From: Catalinimonas alkaloidigena
Lineage (GTDB): Bacteria; Bacteroidota; Bacteroidia; Cytophagales; Flexibacteraceae
NCBI RefSeq assembly: GCF_900100765.1
Contig: NZ_FNFO01000006.1
Location: forward strand, 62,001 to 126,000
Length of the DNA stretch: 64,000 nucleotides
Reading direction: 5' to 3'
In this document: in pieces, positions 53,735-64,000 of the stretch
Layout of the letters: each line of letters opens with the position of its first letter
Position numbering within the stretch: position 1 is the stretch's first letter
Notes under the pieces: model-generated
Told to the model about the DNA's origin: nothing
Databases searched by the model: none
What the model saw: only the letters and a program-made list of their open reading frames with translations
Made by a program: the position numbers and the translations under genes

Positions 53735-54283
53735 ATGGAAGAAAAGAAAAACAACTGGCAGACGCTTTCGTCGCGGCCGATCTACGACAATCCCTGGGTC
53801 AATGTGCGGGAATACCAGGTCATTAACCCGCGCGGCGGCGAGGGCATTTACGGCGTGGTCAGTTTCAAAAACAAGGCGCTGGCCATCGTACCGATCGATG
53901 AAGAGCAACATACCTGGCTGGTGGGGCAATGGCGCTATCCACTCAACGAATACTCGTGGGAAATTCCGATGGGCGGCGGGCCGCTGAGCGAAGACATTCT
54001 GACGGCGGCCAAGCGGGAATTGCAGGAAGAAACCGGCCTTACTGCGAAAAAATGGACGGAACTGCTGCGCATCCACACGTCCAACTCGGTTACCGATGAA
54101 GAGGGGTTTGTCTTCATTGCGGAAGACCTGACGCCCGGCGAAACGCTTTTTGACGAAACGGAAGATCTGGAAATCCGCCGACTCCCCCTGCGCGAAGCCG
54201 TAGCCATGGCGATGGACGGTCGCATTACCGACTCGATCAGCCTCGCCGCCCTCCTGAAAATCGGGATGATGTATAAGTTGTAA
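53735..54283 (+). CDS. Nudix hydrolase, ADP-ribose pyrophosphatase-like
   Basis: The 182 residues contain a full Nudix box, GGGPLSEDILTAAKRELQEE followed by TGL, which fits G-x5-E-x7-REUxEExGU exactly. The N-terminal strand region (WVNVREYQVINPRGGEGIYGVVSF) and the downstream SNSVTDEEGFVFIAEDL fit the ADP-ribose/NDP-sugar pyrophosphatase type, which lacks the long C-terminal helix of other Nudix enzymes. The exact substrate is unknown. The gene is single, ends convergently with the DUF2341 gene, and its short leader is defined by the box at 53719-53726. Confidence 0.92.
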   Translation: MEEKKNNWQTLSSRPIYDNPWVNVREYQVINPRGGEGIYGVVSFKNKALAIVPIDEEQHTWLVGQWRYPLNEYSWEIPMGGGPLSEDILTAAKRELQEETGLTAKKWTELLRIHTSNSVTDEEGFVFIAEDLTPGETLFDETEDLEIRRLPLREAVAMAMDGRITDSISLAALLKIGMMYKL

Positions 54284-54338
54284 GGAACAAGCGGCTTACG
54301 TCCGGCACTTCTTTTGTAAGATCCTACGACGCGCTGCT

Positions 54339-55397
54339 TCAAAACAACCGGCTCATGACCGGCAAAGGATCGGACGAATCGGGCAAGGTCATCCAGGGCG
54401 CGTCGGGAGCCTGCCGCTCTTCCGAGTAACGTTCCGCGCCGACCGTAATCCGCGGCTCCACCGACGTCAATTTCCGAACGCGCACCCAATCGACCGACAG
54501 CGTTCCCTGTGTTTCCCGCTGACACGCCGCCACGCCCAGGCCGACCCGCAGCGGACGTTCCTGCCAGAGCGCATTCGGTTCCAGCGCTTCACCGTCGGGC
54601 CATTGCGCAAATACGGTGTTGGTGGTAATCCACGAAAGCGACCACAAGCCCGCAGGCGCGACAGACGCCGCATGGCGCGTGTTGGAAAATACCGCGTAAC
54701 CGCCGCATGGCGTGGGCTCCCCTTCGGTCAGCGTCAGTTCCATCCGCTCCCGGGCTCCGTCGCGGGCCAGCACGTAGCCGTTGGAAAACCGATCATCCTG
54801 AAGAAGAGCGAGCGTCGTGAAACGTCCCGCAGCATCGGTCACCTGCATTTCTACTATCAAGGGTTTTTCGAACGCTTGCCGCGACAGCAAAATGGCGTCC
54901 TCACGCTGCGCATCGACCCGCAATTGTCCGTCTTGCAAAGTATACTGGCCGCGGCCCCGTTTTTCCCACTGCAGCGGGTTGAGTTCCGTTCCTTCGAAAT
55001 CATCAAAAAAGGCAAAAGTACAATTATACTGTCGCGAAGCCACGGCCAGCGGATTGCCGTGATACAGGAAAATGACCGCACGGCTGTAAGGCGCGACGTA
55101 AGGGATACGGACCCAATAGCGGGTTGCTTCCTGGTTCAAGGCCCCCTCTCGCCAGAAGCACAGCGGCGTCTGCCCGTCGGCATCGGTGAAACGCACGTCG
55201 TTTCCCTCGGGTCCCAGTTTGCCTTGCTCAATCAGCCGGGCGGTGTTGAGTTCGAACACAACCGGATACGCTTGCAATGCCTCCGGATTTCGGGAATTGT
55301 CAATTTCCAGTTCGGTACGGTACCGCCATCCCGACAGCGGGGTTTGTGCCAGTGCGGCAACGCTGATCAGCCAACTTAACCAGACGACGTGCTTCAT
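54339..55397 (-). CDS. DUF2341 domain secreted protein
   Basis: The 352 residues begin with a signal peptide (MKHVVWLSWLISVAALAQ). The DUF2341 domain starts at WRYRTELEIDNSRN and covers about residues 20-120 (GPEGNDVRFTDADGQTPLCFW and ATRYWVRIPYV, including the WxR.P pattern). A second beta-rich region from about 125 (FDDFEGTELNPLQWEKRGRG) resembles a LamG/concanavalin-like domain. DUF2341 proteins are exported in Bacteroidetes and may bind polysaccharide or link to gliding and secretion systems; no catalytic residue is evident. It is a single gene ending convergently with the Nudix gene. Confidence 0.87.
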   Translation of the reverse strand: MKHVVWLSWLISVAALAQTPLSGWRYRTELEIDNSRNPEALQAYPVVFELNTARLIEQGKLGPEGNDVRFTDADGQTPLCFWREGALNQEATRYWVRIPYVAPYSRAVIFLYHGNPLAVASRQYNCTFAFFDDFEGTELNPLQWEKRGRGQYTLQDGQLRVDAQREDAILLSRQAFEKPLIVEMQVTDAAGRFTTLALLQDDRFSNGYVLARDGARERMELTLTEGEPTPCGGYAVFSNTRHAASVAPAGLWSLSWITTNTVFAQWPDGEALEPNALWQERPLRVGLGVAACQRETQGTLSVDWVRVRKLTSVEPRITVGAERYSEERQAPDAPWMTLPDSSDPLPVMSRLF

Positions 55398-55413
55398 AGC
55401 AAGGCATTAAGTT

Positions 55414-55995
55414 TTAGTGCATGCGATCACCCCTAACTTCCAATGAATGAATAATTTCTGCCTCGATCTGAAGCATTTCATCAAGCCGGGATTTGACCAT
55501 CTCGTGCGGCAGGTATTCTTTCGCCAGATCGACGAACGTGACGTAGTGCCCCGCCTCCGAAATCATCAGTTCATGGTAAAATTCGCGGAGCCCTTCGTCG
55601 TCGATTTCTTTGGACAAGATGCGGAACCGTTCGCAACTGCGGGCTTCGATCAGCGCACACATCAGGAGTTTGTCGAGAAACTGTTCGTCGGGATGGCCGC
55701 CCTTGCGCACGTGCTGACTCAGGGCCACCACGTACTCGTCTTTCCGCTGACGCCCCAGTTTCATGCCGCGTTCGCGCAGTTGCGCCAGCACCCGCTCGAA
55801 GTGGTTCCACTCTTCGGTTACTACGTCGGTCAGCACGGCCACCAGCTTTTCCCGATCCGGGTATTGTACAATCAGTGAGATACCCGACGAGGCCGCCTTT
55901 TGTTCGCAGTACGCATGATCGACCAGAATCTCCTCCAGGTTTTTGCTGGCCACATCGACCCAACGCGGGTCGGTCGGTAGTTTAAGTCCTAACAT
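55414..55995 (-). CDS. miaE: tRNA-(ms2io6A)-hydroxylase (MiaE-like)
   Basis: The 193 residues are a ferritin-like diiron protein. Conserved blocks include WVDVASKNLEEILVDHAYCEQKAAS (first E and E-x2-H region), TDVVTEEWNHFERVL (E-x2-H) and MISEAGHYVTFVDLAKEY (E-x2-H), together supplying the expected iron ligands. MiaE hydroxylates the isopentenyl group at A37 of tRNAs, a late step after MiaA and MiaB. It sits after the porin gene (131-base gap) and may be a separate unit. With mtaB this window holds two enzymes that act at tRNA position 37 on different tRNA sets. Confidence 0.92.
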   Translation of the reverse strand: MLGLKLPTDPRWVDVASKNLEEILVDHAYCEQKAASSGISLIVQYPDREKLVAVLTDVVTEEWNHFERVLAQLRERGMKLGRQRKDEYVVALSQHVRKGGHPDEQFLDKLLMCALIEARSCERFRILSKEIDDEGLREFYHELMISEAGHYVTFVDLAKEYLPHEMVKSRLDEMLQIEAEIIHSLEVRGDRMH

Positions 55996-56126
55996 GGGGT
56001 AAATGAATCAGTTACAGAATGCCATACAGCACGTGGAAAAAGCCTTTCAGCAGAATTCCGGCTGTGATGTTAAAGGTAGTGCAACGGCGTATCAATTAGA
56101 ACACTGCCGATGGGGCAAATCAACCG

Positions 56127-58004
56127 CTAATCAAAAAACTGCCAGTGAACGCCGAACACAAAGCTCCGCTGCATGCCCGGATAATAGGGCGTCATGAAGT
56201 AGCCGTTGGCCGGATACCCCTGGTTGATCTGGCTGAGTTTCAGAAACAAATTCACGCGCTTGATCCGGGCGTTCATGAACAAATCGACGATCGGGTACGA
56301 TTCCACCAGAAAATCGTTTTGCAGGTAAAACTGCTGCGTGACGGGCATGTACGCGTTGGCGTAGTAACTGCCCTTCATCCGCACGTCGAACCCCACTTGC
56401 AGGCTGAGGGCGTTCTGAAACAGGTTGTTCTGGTAATAGAATCGGTTGTGGAAGTACCAGGGCGGCATCCGGAGCACATCGGGGCCGGTCACCTGCGTGA
56501 CGCGCGCGTGTAACTCTTCCGCAAAGCGCCCGAAACGCACCTCGGTCTGCACGCCCGCCGAAAACGTCAACAACCGATCCGGCGTCTGAGCCGGTTGCGC
56601 ATCGGTACCGTAGTAAATGTAATTGTTCAACGTATGGATGTCGGCGTAGGGTCGGAAAGCAAATCGCCGCAGGCGCAACTGGGCCTGCCCGCGTAACCGG
56701 TCGCCCCGCACGTAATCGAATTCGTTGTTCCAGATGAAGTGGTTCCCGACGTACGACTGCGCCAGCAAAGGCGGCGCGCTGCGTTGCCGCACGTACTCGA
56801 CGTTGAGCCAGTTGGTGTTGAACCGCCCGGCGAAGCGATACGCCCCCGCCAATTGGTACAATCCTTCGGTTTCAACGTAGTTGGAGTCATTCAGGAAGTA
56901 CTTGAGCGTAGCCCCGCCATACCCTTCATTTTTAGGCGTTAACAAGTCGGCATAAGGTTGGTCGTACCAGAGGTCACGCCGGAAATAGTAGAAGCTGTAC
57001 TGAAAACCCAGAAGGCGCCCCTTGGTCCCAAGCGTATTTTCCAGCGCGGCGAAATCGACCTTATGCTGAGTAGAAGTCGCACTCAGGTACACATGAGGAT
57101 AGAAATCGGTGGCGGTGCGGAACACTTCGCCGTTAATCAACGTCACTTCCCGGTTTACCTCATCGTCGATGTAGCGGTCCCAATGCCGTTTCTGGTCCAG
57201 GATGTGAAACAACTGCACGCCCTTTTGCGGGTCCAGGTTAAACTGCTGGTAGAGGTGCCACTGGTTGCGTTTGTCGCGGTTAGAGGCTGTAGCGCTCAGC
57301 CGGACACGTTCCTGCTCGTAGTCGAACAGGCTGTCCTGCGTATCGCCCGGATCGGGCAGAATCCCCCCCGATTCGCTGACCTGGTGATTCAGGTGCAGAA
57401 AGCTCACCAGCGCCCAGTAGCGGTTGTCCGGTGTATGGTAACTGGACTGGATCACCAGCCCGTGGTCGTCCGAACGTTTGTCGCGGTTGTTGGCGTCGAG
57501 CTGTTTGTCGGACGACATCCGTCGCCAGCGCAGACCCACGTTCCAGGTCGGGGTGATGTTGCGCGAGAGGGTCGTGATGAGCATTTGTTGGCCCGCCGTT
57601 CCCTGCACGTAATAGAGCGACGAGAAAGGCGAACGCGTGTCGAAATAGCGCACGTCCGAGGGCTGAAAGGCGTACCCATCGAAAGCATGCATGCCTAGGT
57701 CGACCCCGGGGGTTTCGGGGAGTTCGTAGTAGAGCGGCTCCATCGCCGTGCCCATTTCGCCAAGGTTGTGGTACAGCCGCCCGTTCTGATACTCGAAGAG
57801 GTAATCGTGATAAGCGTTGTAGGTCGTGTCGATGGTGTAGAGCGTGTCCGTACCGTTGAAAAGATCACGCTCCAACCGATAACGGGTAGAAAAAGGACCG
57901 TACACCTGTTTGGTAGAATCGTCCAGAATTTGAGCGGTTGCCTGGCTGGCCAGCAGAAGACAGGCACACAACAGCCATACGGTTTTTCGTAAAATCACGC
58001 GCAA
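56127..58004 (-). CDS. putative outer-membrane porin, Bacteroidetes type
   Basis: The 625 residues start with a signal peptide (KTVWLLCACLLLASQATAQ). The rest is a large beta-barrel with alternating hydrophobic and polar residues and many aromatic girdles (for example YWALVSFLHLNHQVSESGG, RFNTNWLNVEYVRQRSA). The C-terminus ends in a barrel-type aromatic strand, FVFGVHWQFFD. It matches the Bacteroidetes proteins annotated 'putative porin'; the substrate is unknown. The gene starts 9 bases after lpxK and closes the ppk-lpxK-porin operon, so it is expressed with outer-membrane lipid A synthesis. Confidence 0.88.
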   Translation of the reverse strand: MRVILRKTVWLLCACLLLASQATAQILDDSTKQVYGPFSTRYRLERDLFNGTDTLYTIDTTYNAYHDYLFEYQNGRLYHNLGEMGTAMEPLYYELPETPGVDLGMHAFDGYAFQPSDVRYFDTRSPFSSLYYVQGTAGQQMLITTLSRNITPTWNVGLRWRRMSSDKQLDANNRDKRSDDHGLVIQSSYHTPDNRYWALVSFLHLNHQVSESGGILPDPGDTQDSLFDYEQERVRLSATASNRDKRNQWHLYQQFNLDPQKGVQLFHILDQKRHWDRYIDDEVNREVTLINGEVFRTATDFYPHVYLSATSTQHKVDFAALENTLGTKGRLLGFQYSFYYFRRDLWYDQPYADLLTPKNEGYGGATLKYFLNDSNYVETEGLYQLAGAYRFAGRFNTNWLNVEYVRQRSAPPLLAQSYVGNHFIWNNEFDYVRGDRLRGQAQLRLRRFAFRPYADIHTLNNYIYYGTDAQPAQTPDRLLTFSAGVQTEVRFGRFAEELHARVTQVTGPDVLRMPPWYFHNRFYYQNNLFQNALSLQVGFDVRMKGSYYANAYMPVTQQFYLQNDFLVESYPIVDLFMNARIKRVNLFLKLSQINQGYPANGYFMTPYYPGMQRSFVFGVHWQFFD

Positions 58005-58013
58005 ACTTATAAA

Positions 58014-59054
58014 CTAATTGCCAAGTTTCTGATCGATGCGGCGACGCAGCCACGCGAGAAAATCGCCCTCGTTCGAAACAAAACGCGGTTCGATGGGCAG
58101 GCAGTATACCGGCACCTCAATCAGGAGCGACTTTAAAGCTTCGTCCTGCCATTTGACTGCGTCCTTTTCGGTGCTCAGCAGCGAAGCGCGCAAGGATCGC
58201 GCCAGGTCGGCCAGACGGCGCAAGTCACGTGGGGTATAGCGATGGTGATCCCGAAACGTTTCCTCGGCCACCACATCCCACTGTTCTTGGGCGTACGCAC
58301 GCAACGGTGCGGGCTGCGCCAGGCCGCTGCACAACACCACCCGACGCCCCAACGGCAGGCCGTTGGCGAGGAGCGGCACCGGCGTTCCGTACGACAACGT
58401 CGTGAAATGCACCGGGGCGTCGGGTGCCACAAAAGCACGCAGCTCGGATTCCAGTGCCGTTTGCTGCGACCGCGAAAGCGCGGGCGGACATTTCGTCATC
58501 AGGCAGGCATCGGCCCGTCGGGCTTCGGTCGGAAACTCGCGCAGACGCCCGGCCGGTAGCGGATAGTCCTGGTAAAAAGGTCGGTTGAAATCGGTCAGCA
58601 GCAGGCGTACGTCGGGACGGATGGCCCGATGTTGCAACGCATCGTCCAGCAGAATCACCTGCACCTCCGGATAATCGGCCAGCAGGTTCGGAATGGCCAC
58701 GGCCCGTTCTTCCGCCACCGCAACCGGCACTTCTCCGTTAAACTTCTGGTAGATCTGGAGGGGCTCATCGCCCACAGTAGCTGCATTATCGGCAGCCGTA
58801 GTCAGGCGAAACCCTTTGGTCCGACGGCCGTAGCCCCGGCTTACTACCGCCACGCGGTAGTGCGGCTGCAAGGCCCGAATCAGGTATTCTACGTGCGGCG
58901 TTTTGCCGGTACCGCCCACGGTCAGGTTCCCGACCGCAACCAACGCACGATCGAAGGACGTGGAGCGCATCCACCCCCGGTCGTAGAGCGCGTGTCGCCC
59001 CCGGGCGATCTGTCCCCAGAGCGCCCCCAGTGGCGACAGCCATCCGTGCCTCAT
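58014..59054 (-). CDS. lpxK: tetraacyldisaccharide 4'-kinase
   Basis: The 346 residues match LpxK, which phosphorylates the lipid A disaccharide with ATP at the inner membrane. The N-terminus has a membrane-proximal helix (MRHGWLSPLGALWGQIARGRHALY), followed by the Walker A AVGNLTVGGTGKTPHVEYL and YGRRTKGFRLT. Downstream blocks are ILLDDALQHR and DVRLLLTDF. Its ATG overlaps the ppk stop as ATGA (59051-59054), so translation is coupled. The porin gene follows 9 bases after its stop. A complete lipid A kinase indicates a Gram-negative outer membrane. Confidence 0.95.
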   Translation of the reverse strand: MRHGWLSPLGALWGQIARGRHALYDRGWMRSTSFDRALVAVGNLTVGGTGKTPHVEYLIRALQPHYRVAVVSRGYGRRTKGFRLTTAADNAATVGDEPLQIYQKFNGEVPVAVAEERAVAIPNLLADYPEVQVILLDDALQHRAIRPDVRLLLTDFNRPFYQDYPLPAGRLREFPTEARRADACLMTKCPPALSRSQQTALESELRAFVAPDAPVHFTTLSYGTPVPLLANGLPLGRRVVLCSGLAQPAPLRAYAQEQWDVVAEETFRDHHRYTPRDLRRLADLARSLRASLLSTEKDAVKWQDEALKSLLIEVPVYCLPIEPRFVSNEGDFLAWLRRRIDQKLGN

Positions 59055-61225
59055 GAATCGATGTTCACGGTCTTGTCCGCCGGCCGCTCCGACGGATCAT
59101 CGTTTTTCACCTCCAGGTCGTCGAACAGCGAAGCGGCCGCGACCGTTTCTTCGGTCACGTTGTAGAACTCCCGGTGAATGTTGAAAGGTTGCTCGCCTTT
59201 GCCCGGAAGTCGCTTCACGTACTGCCCGTCTTCTTCCATCAGGTAAGCATTCACGTTGTCTTTCAGGTTGAAATCCAGGATGTTGATGGCTTCCTGTTTC
59301 ACCTTGTCATCCACCATCAGGAAGAGGGATTCGATTCTCCGGGTAAAGCTGCGCGTCATCATGTCGGCGCTTCCGCCAAATACTTTCGGCTCGCCAGCGT
59401 TGTGGAAATAATACAGACGACCGTGCTCCAGAAACTCGCCGACGATGGAACGCACGGTGATGTTTTCGCTGAGTCCGGGGCGGCCGGGACGCAAACAGCA
59501 GATGCCGCGCACAATCAGCCGAATGGGCACCCCGGCCTGCGAAGCGGCATACAAGGCTTCGATCGACTCTTTGTCTTCCAGCGAGTTGACCTTGATCACA
59601 ATGCCGCTGGGCAAGCCTTCCTGCGCGTTTTTGGCTTCGTGCCGAATCAGGTTGATCAGTCCGTCGCGCATGTCGCGCGGGGCGGTCAGCAGGTAATGGT
59701 ACTCGTTCGGGCTGGAATGGCCCGTAATGACGTTGAAAAATTCCGAGACGTCGTGAGCATAAATTTCGTTGGTCGTCAACAGCCCGATGTCGGTGTACAG
59801 CCGCGCCGTATCTTCGTTGTAGTTTCCGCTCGACAAATGGACGTAGCGCGTCACTTTCTCGCCCTCTTTGCGGACGATCAGCATCAGTTTGGTGTGGGTT
59901 TTTACGCTGCCGACGCCGTAAATCACGAAGCAACCCGCCTTTTGCAGGCGCTGCGCCTCCCGAATGTTATTCTCTTCGTCGAAGCGAGCCTTCACCTCGA
60001 ACAGCACCGAGACGTGCTTGCCGTTTTCAGCGGCCTTCAGCAACGCGTTGGTCACCCGCGACTCTTTTGCCAGGCGGTAGATCGTGATTTTGATGCCCAG
60101 CACCTGCGGATCTTCGGCCGACTCTTCCAGCAACTGCACCAGCGGATCGATGCGGTTATACGGATGATGCAGCAGAATGTCGTGCGTTTTCAGGTATTCG
60201 AACAGCCCTTCATCGGGCGAAAGTTTGCCCGTCAGCGGCAGTACAGGCAGCGGTGGAGTCGGTACTTTGTCGCGGAAATCCACGTGACCGATGATCTGCC
60301 ACAGGCCCGTCAAATCTAGTAACTGATTGGTAATGAAGATATTATCATTATCCAGCTCCCAGCGACTCTTCAACACGCGCATCATGTACGAAGAGTAATT
60401 GTCTTCCACTTCGATGCGCACCACACGGCCCGTCCGGCGCGTCTTCAGCTTCCGTTTCACTTCGTCTACAAAATCCTCTTCCAGGTCGTCGCTCTCTTCC
60501 AGCGAGAAATCGCCGTTGCGGGTAATGCGGAACAGGTCGGTCGATTCGATGCGTACGTTGCGGTAGAGCTTTTCGATCTGCCAGCGGATGATCTCCTCGA
60601 TCGGCAGAAAGGCGATGGCATCGCCCCGGTCAATTTCGTAGAAACGCGGCAGGTTTTGCGGAATCTGCACGAACGAGATTTTCTTTTGTGCTTTCTGATC
60701 GTTCGGGCTACTGGTCACCACCCCAAAAATCAGAATCCGGTTCATCAGGATCGGGAAAGTGTGGTACTGGTCGAACACCATCGGCGTGAGCATCGGGAAG
60801 ATGGTGCGTACGAAATAGGCCAGCACTTTTTCGCGCTCCTTGTTGGTGAGGTCCTCGACCTTGATAAGACCAAAGCCATTCTCCGTAAACTGCGGCATCA
60901 GTTCTTCGGTGAAGCATTCGTACTGCTGCTGGAAGAAATCTTGGGCTTCGTGCAACATTGCCGCCCGGAAGGGTTTCTCGCGCAGGCCCGAGTAGTCGAC
61001 ACGCTCTTTGCCGTAGTCGAGGTAGTTATACAGACTGCCCACGCGTATCATGAAGAACTCATCGAAGTTTGAGGCCGTAATGGCCAGAAACTTAAGGCGT
61101 TCGAAGACGGTCTTTTCCGGATCGCGGGCCTGATCCAGTACGCGGTAGTTGAACTGAATCCAGCTCAGATCCCTGCTGACCAGGTTACTGCTCAGAATCT
61201 GTTCCTGTATTTTTTTATTGGGCAT
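59051..61225 (-). CDS. ppk1: polyphosphate kinase 1
   Basis: The start at MPNKKIQEQILSSNLV (ATG at 61225) gives 724 residues; the open frame extends upstream but runs through the gyrB terminator and the ppk promoter, so the longer form is not real. PPK1 makes polyphosphate from ATP. The N-terminal domain starts LVSRDLSWIQFNYRVLD. The active-site histidine region is GSVKTHTKLMLI, with RYVHLSSGNYNEDTARLYTD before it in the HKD-like fold; the C-terminal repeat region has LRPGRPGLSENITVRSIVGEFLEHGRLYYF. It heads the ppk-lpxK-porin operon, with an exact -7 box about 76 bases upstream. Confidence 0.96.
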   Translation of the reverse strand: MPNKKIQEQILSSNLVSRDLSWIQFNYRVLDQARDPEKTVFERLKFLAITASNFDEFFMIRVGSLYNYLDYGKERVDYSGLREKPFRAAMLHEAQDFFQQQYECFTEELMPQFTENGFGLIKVEDLTNKEREKVLAYFVRTIFPMLTPMVFDQYHTFPILMNRILIFGVVTSSPNDQKAQKKISFVQIPQNLPRFYEIDRGDAIAFLPIEEIIRWQIEKLYRNVRIESTDLFRITRNGDFSLEESDDLEEDFVDEVKRKLKTRRTGRVVRIEVEDNYSSYMMRVLKSRWELDNDNIFITNQLLDLTGLWQIIGHVDFRDKVPTPPLPVLPLTGKLSPDEGLFEYLKTHDILLHHPYNRIDPLVQLLEESAEDPQVLGIKITIYRLAKESRVTNALLKAAENGKHVSVLFEVKARFDEENNIREAQRLQKAGCFVIYGVGSVKTHTKLMLIVRKEGEKVTRYVHLSSGNYNEDTARLYTDIGLLTTNEIYAHDVSEFFNVITGHSSPNEYHYLLTAPRDMRDGLINLIRHEAKNAQEGLPSGIVIKVNSLEDKESIEALYAASQAGVPIRLIVRGICCLRPGRPGLSENITVRSIVGEFLEHGRLYYFHNAGEPKVFGGSADMMTRSFTRRIESLFLMVDDKVKQEAINILDFNLKDNVNAYLMEEDGQYVKRLPGKGEQPFNIHREFYNVTEETVAAASLFDDLEVKNDDPSERPADKTVNIDS

Positions 61226-61301
61226 GCCGATATCGGTTAAAGGTAGAAGGTTGTTGGTCGGCGGTTTCGGTCCGAGAGAAAGCCGCCTTGGCGTTCGCAA
61301 A

Positions 61302-61309
61302 CAAATATA
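61302..61309 (-). promoter_or_regulatory. -7 box of the ppk-lpxK-porin operon
   Basis: TATATTTG on the minus strand, exact TAnnTTTG match, lies just downstream of the gyrB terminator and 76 bases before the ppk ATG. Confidence 0.55.
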
Positions 61310-61314
61310 AAGAC

Positions 61315-61342
61315 AAAAAAGCCGTTGCACACGGGCAACGGC
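61315..61342 (-). terminator. terminator of gyrB
   Basis: GCCGTTGC-N6-GCAACGGC, an 8-bp perfect stem, is followed on the minus strand by six T residues. It lies 76 bases past the gyrB stop codon and just upstream of the ppk promoter box. Confidence 0.88.
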
Positions 61343-61418
61343 TTTAGAAAGAAAGGTTTGCAGCGCAGACAGGAACGTTTTGCGAACGAGACGCCGCTCT
61401 TGCCGGCGCGTGCGCCGC

Positions 61419-63374
<1,956 letters not shown>

Positions 63375-63397
63375 TTAAGATTTAGTTAAACAATGGG

Positions 63398-63405
63398 CAA
63401 AAATA
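63398..63405 (-). promoter_or_regulatory. -7 box of gyrB
   Basis: TATTTTTG on the minus strand, exact TAnnTTTG match, 26 bases before the gyrB ATG. Confidence 0.5.
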
Positions 63406-63546
63406 ACAATCTGGCGCAATTTTAGCGCACTTTTGCATCAATAACAGAACACATCCGAGTGAAAAATAGTGCCCGACACCTCTTTTCAGGGAATCGCTGA
63501 AAATCCCGTCCAATCTTTCTAACTTTCGGACCGTTTGTAAGATCGT

Positions 63547-64000
63547 ATGAAAGCTGTTCTCCCCATTTTTCTGGTTTTTCTCCTATCCTGGACCTGCGCC
63601 TGGGGGCAGTCGGCCGAGTCGCCTCTGATGGGGCACGTGCTGTCCCGCGATAGTTTGCAACCGGTGCCCGGCGCCCACGTGATGAACCTGTCGACGCACG
63701 AAGGTGTCTCGGCCACCGAGACGGGTTTTTTCCGCCTGCCGGTACATCTGAACGACACGGTAGTGGTTTCGGCCGTCGGATTTTATTCGGATACGCTCAC
63801 GGTATCGGCCCGTCCCGACGCGTTGGTCGACATTCTTCTGCTGCCACGCACTTACGAACTGGAGACCTTCGTGTTTGAACGCGGCGATCTGAAGGCGTTC
63901 AAGGAGAAGTTTCTGGCGCTGGACCTGCCCGAAGAACCCAAGGTGAACATGACCGGCGTAGACCGCTACGAAGGGCCGATCAAGCCCGTGAAACCGACCA
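63547..64000 (+). CDS. secreted protein with carboxypeptidase-regulatory-like domain, C-terminus cut by window edge
   Basis: The frame starts at ATG 63547 and stays open for 151 codons to the window edge. The protein has a signal peptide (MKAVLPIFLVFLLSWTCAWG) and then a carboxypeptidase-regulatory-like (peptidase-associated beta) domain: GHVLSRDSLQPVPGAHVMNLS followed by GVSATETGFFRLPVHLNDTVVVSAVGF. The family's D-S-L-x-P-x-x-G-A and E-T-G-x-F motifs are clear. Such domains start many Bacteroidetes outer-membrane or surface proteins, including TonB-dependent receptors, but the visible part ends before any barrel. It is divergent from gyrB, with a TAACTTTC box about 20 bases upstream. Confidence 0.82.
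   Translation, partial: MKAVLPIFLVFLLSWTCAWGQSAESPLMGHVLSRDSLQPVPGAHVMNLSTHEGVSATETGFFRLPVHLNDTVVVSAVGFYSDTLTVSARPDALVDILLLPRTYELETFVFERGDLKAFKEKFLALDLPEEPKVNMTGVDRYEGPIKPVKPT

Overview
The window is a chromosomal stretch of a Bacteroidetes bacterium, most likely from the order Cytophagales. Several things point there. Ten genes carry an exact TAnnTTTG box upstream, the -7 element read by the Bacteroidetes primary sigma factor. There are genes for bacillithiol synthesis (bshB1), type II and type III glutamine synthetases, a 'putative porin' of Bacteroidetes type, a DUF349 protein, a DUF3891 protein, a compact 287-residue RpoD and a protein with a type IX secretion-like C-terminus. Coding DNA is moderately GC-rich and intergenic DNA is AT-rich. 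I see no tRNA, rRNA, CRISPR array, prophage or insertion sequence, so this is core and lineage-specific chromosome rather than a mobile island.

Layout. 1-2.5 kb: an oxidoreductase (cut by the window edge), a nucleoside-type MFS permease and a small helical protein, all on the minus strand. 2.9-12.9 kb: tail-specific protease prc, pyruvate carboxylase pyc, a secreted GATase1-like protein, an orphan FtsX/MacB-type permease and a secreted protein. 12.9-21.2 kb: tRNA modification gene mtaB, then a nitrogen-assimilation block in which PII (glnK), the ammonium channel (amtB) and an outer-membrane barrel point left, while type II and type III glutamine synthetases point right. 21.2-24.6 kb: a flavoprotein, a membrane-anchored nuclease and a YihY/BrkB membrane protein. 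24.7-28.7 kb: a red-light sensing operon of bacteriophytochrome, Rcp1-like receiver and receiver-PP2C phosphatase. 28.7-33.6 kb: an unknown protein, a DUF3891 protein, and a SulP transporter fused to a beta-carbonic anhydrase. 33.8-37.6 kb: a TPR protein and gyrA. 37.6-45 kb: a small putative lipoprotein, a DUF349 protein, an AlgH-like protein, pdxH, the trxB-M23 peptidase-bshB1 operon and rpoD. 45-54 kb: pnp, rpsO, a sodium:solute symporter, an AONS-type PLP enzyme, comB, gcvT, rnhB and a Nudix hydrolase. 54-64 kb: a DUF2341 protein, miaE, a ppk-lpxK-porin operon, gyrB and the start of a carboxypeptidase-regulatory-domain protein.

How the genes work together. The clearest physiological unit is nitrogen uptake and assimilation. 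Ammonium would enter through AmtB, be controlled by PII, and be fixed by two glutamine synthetases. The promoter regions of glnK, amtB and the type II synthetase share a TTGACTT element, and the divergent glnK/glnA region adds palindromes that could be operators. Carbon anaplerosis is represented by pyc, which consumes bicarbonate, and by the SulP-carbonic anhydrase fusion, which would supply and interconvert bicarbonate; linking the two is inference. The phytochrome operon suggests red/far-red control of a serine phosphatase of the RsbU type. The trxB-bshB1 operon joins thioredoxin and bacillithiol redox functions.

Many genes end in clear hairpin terminators, several of which serve both strands. 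Three convergent gene pairs are packed with no gap or overlapping stop codons. I did not find a wholly unknown system. The strongest candidates for follow-up are the light-to-phosphatase operon, the transporter-enzyme fusion and the shared nitrogen promoter element.
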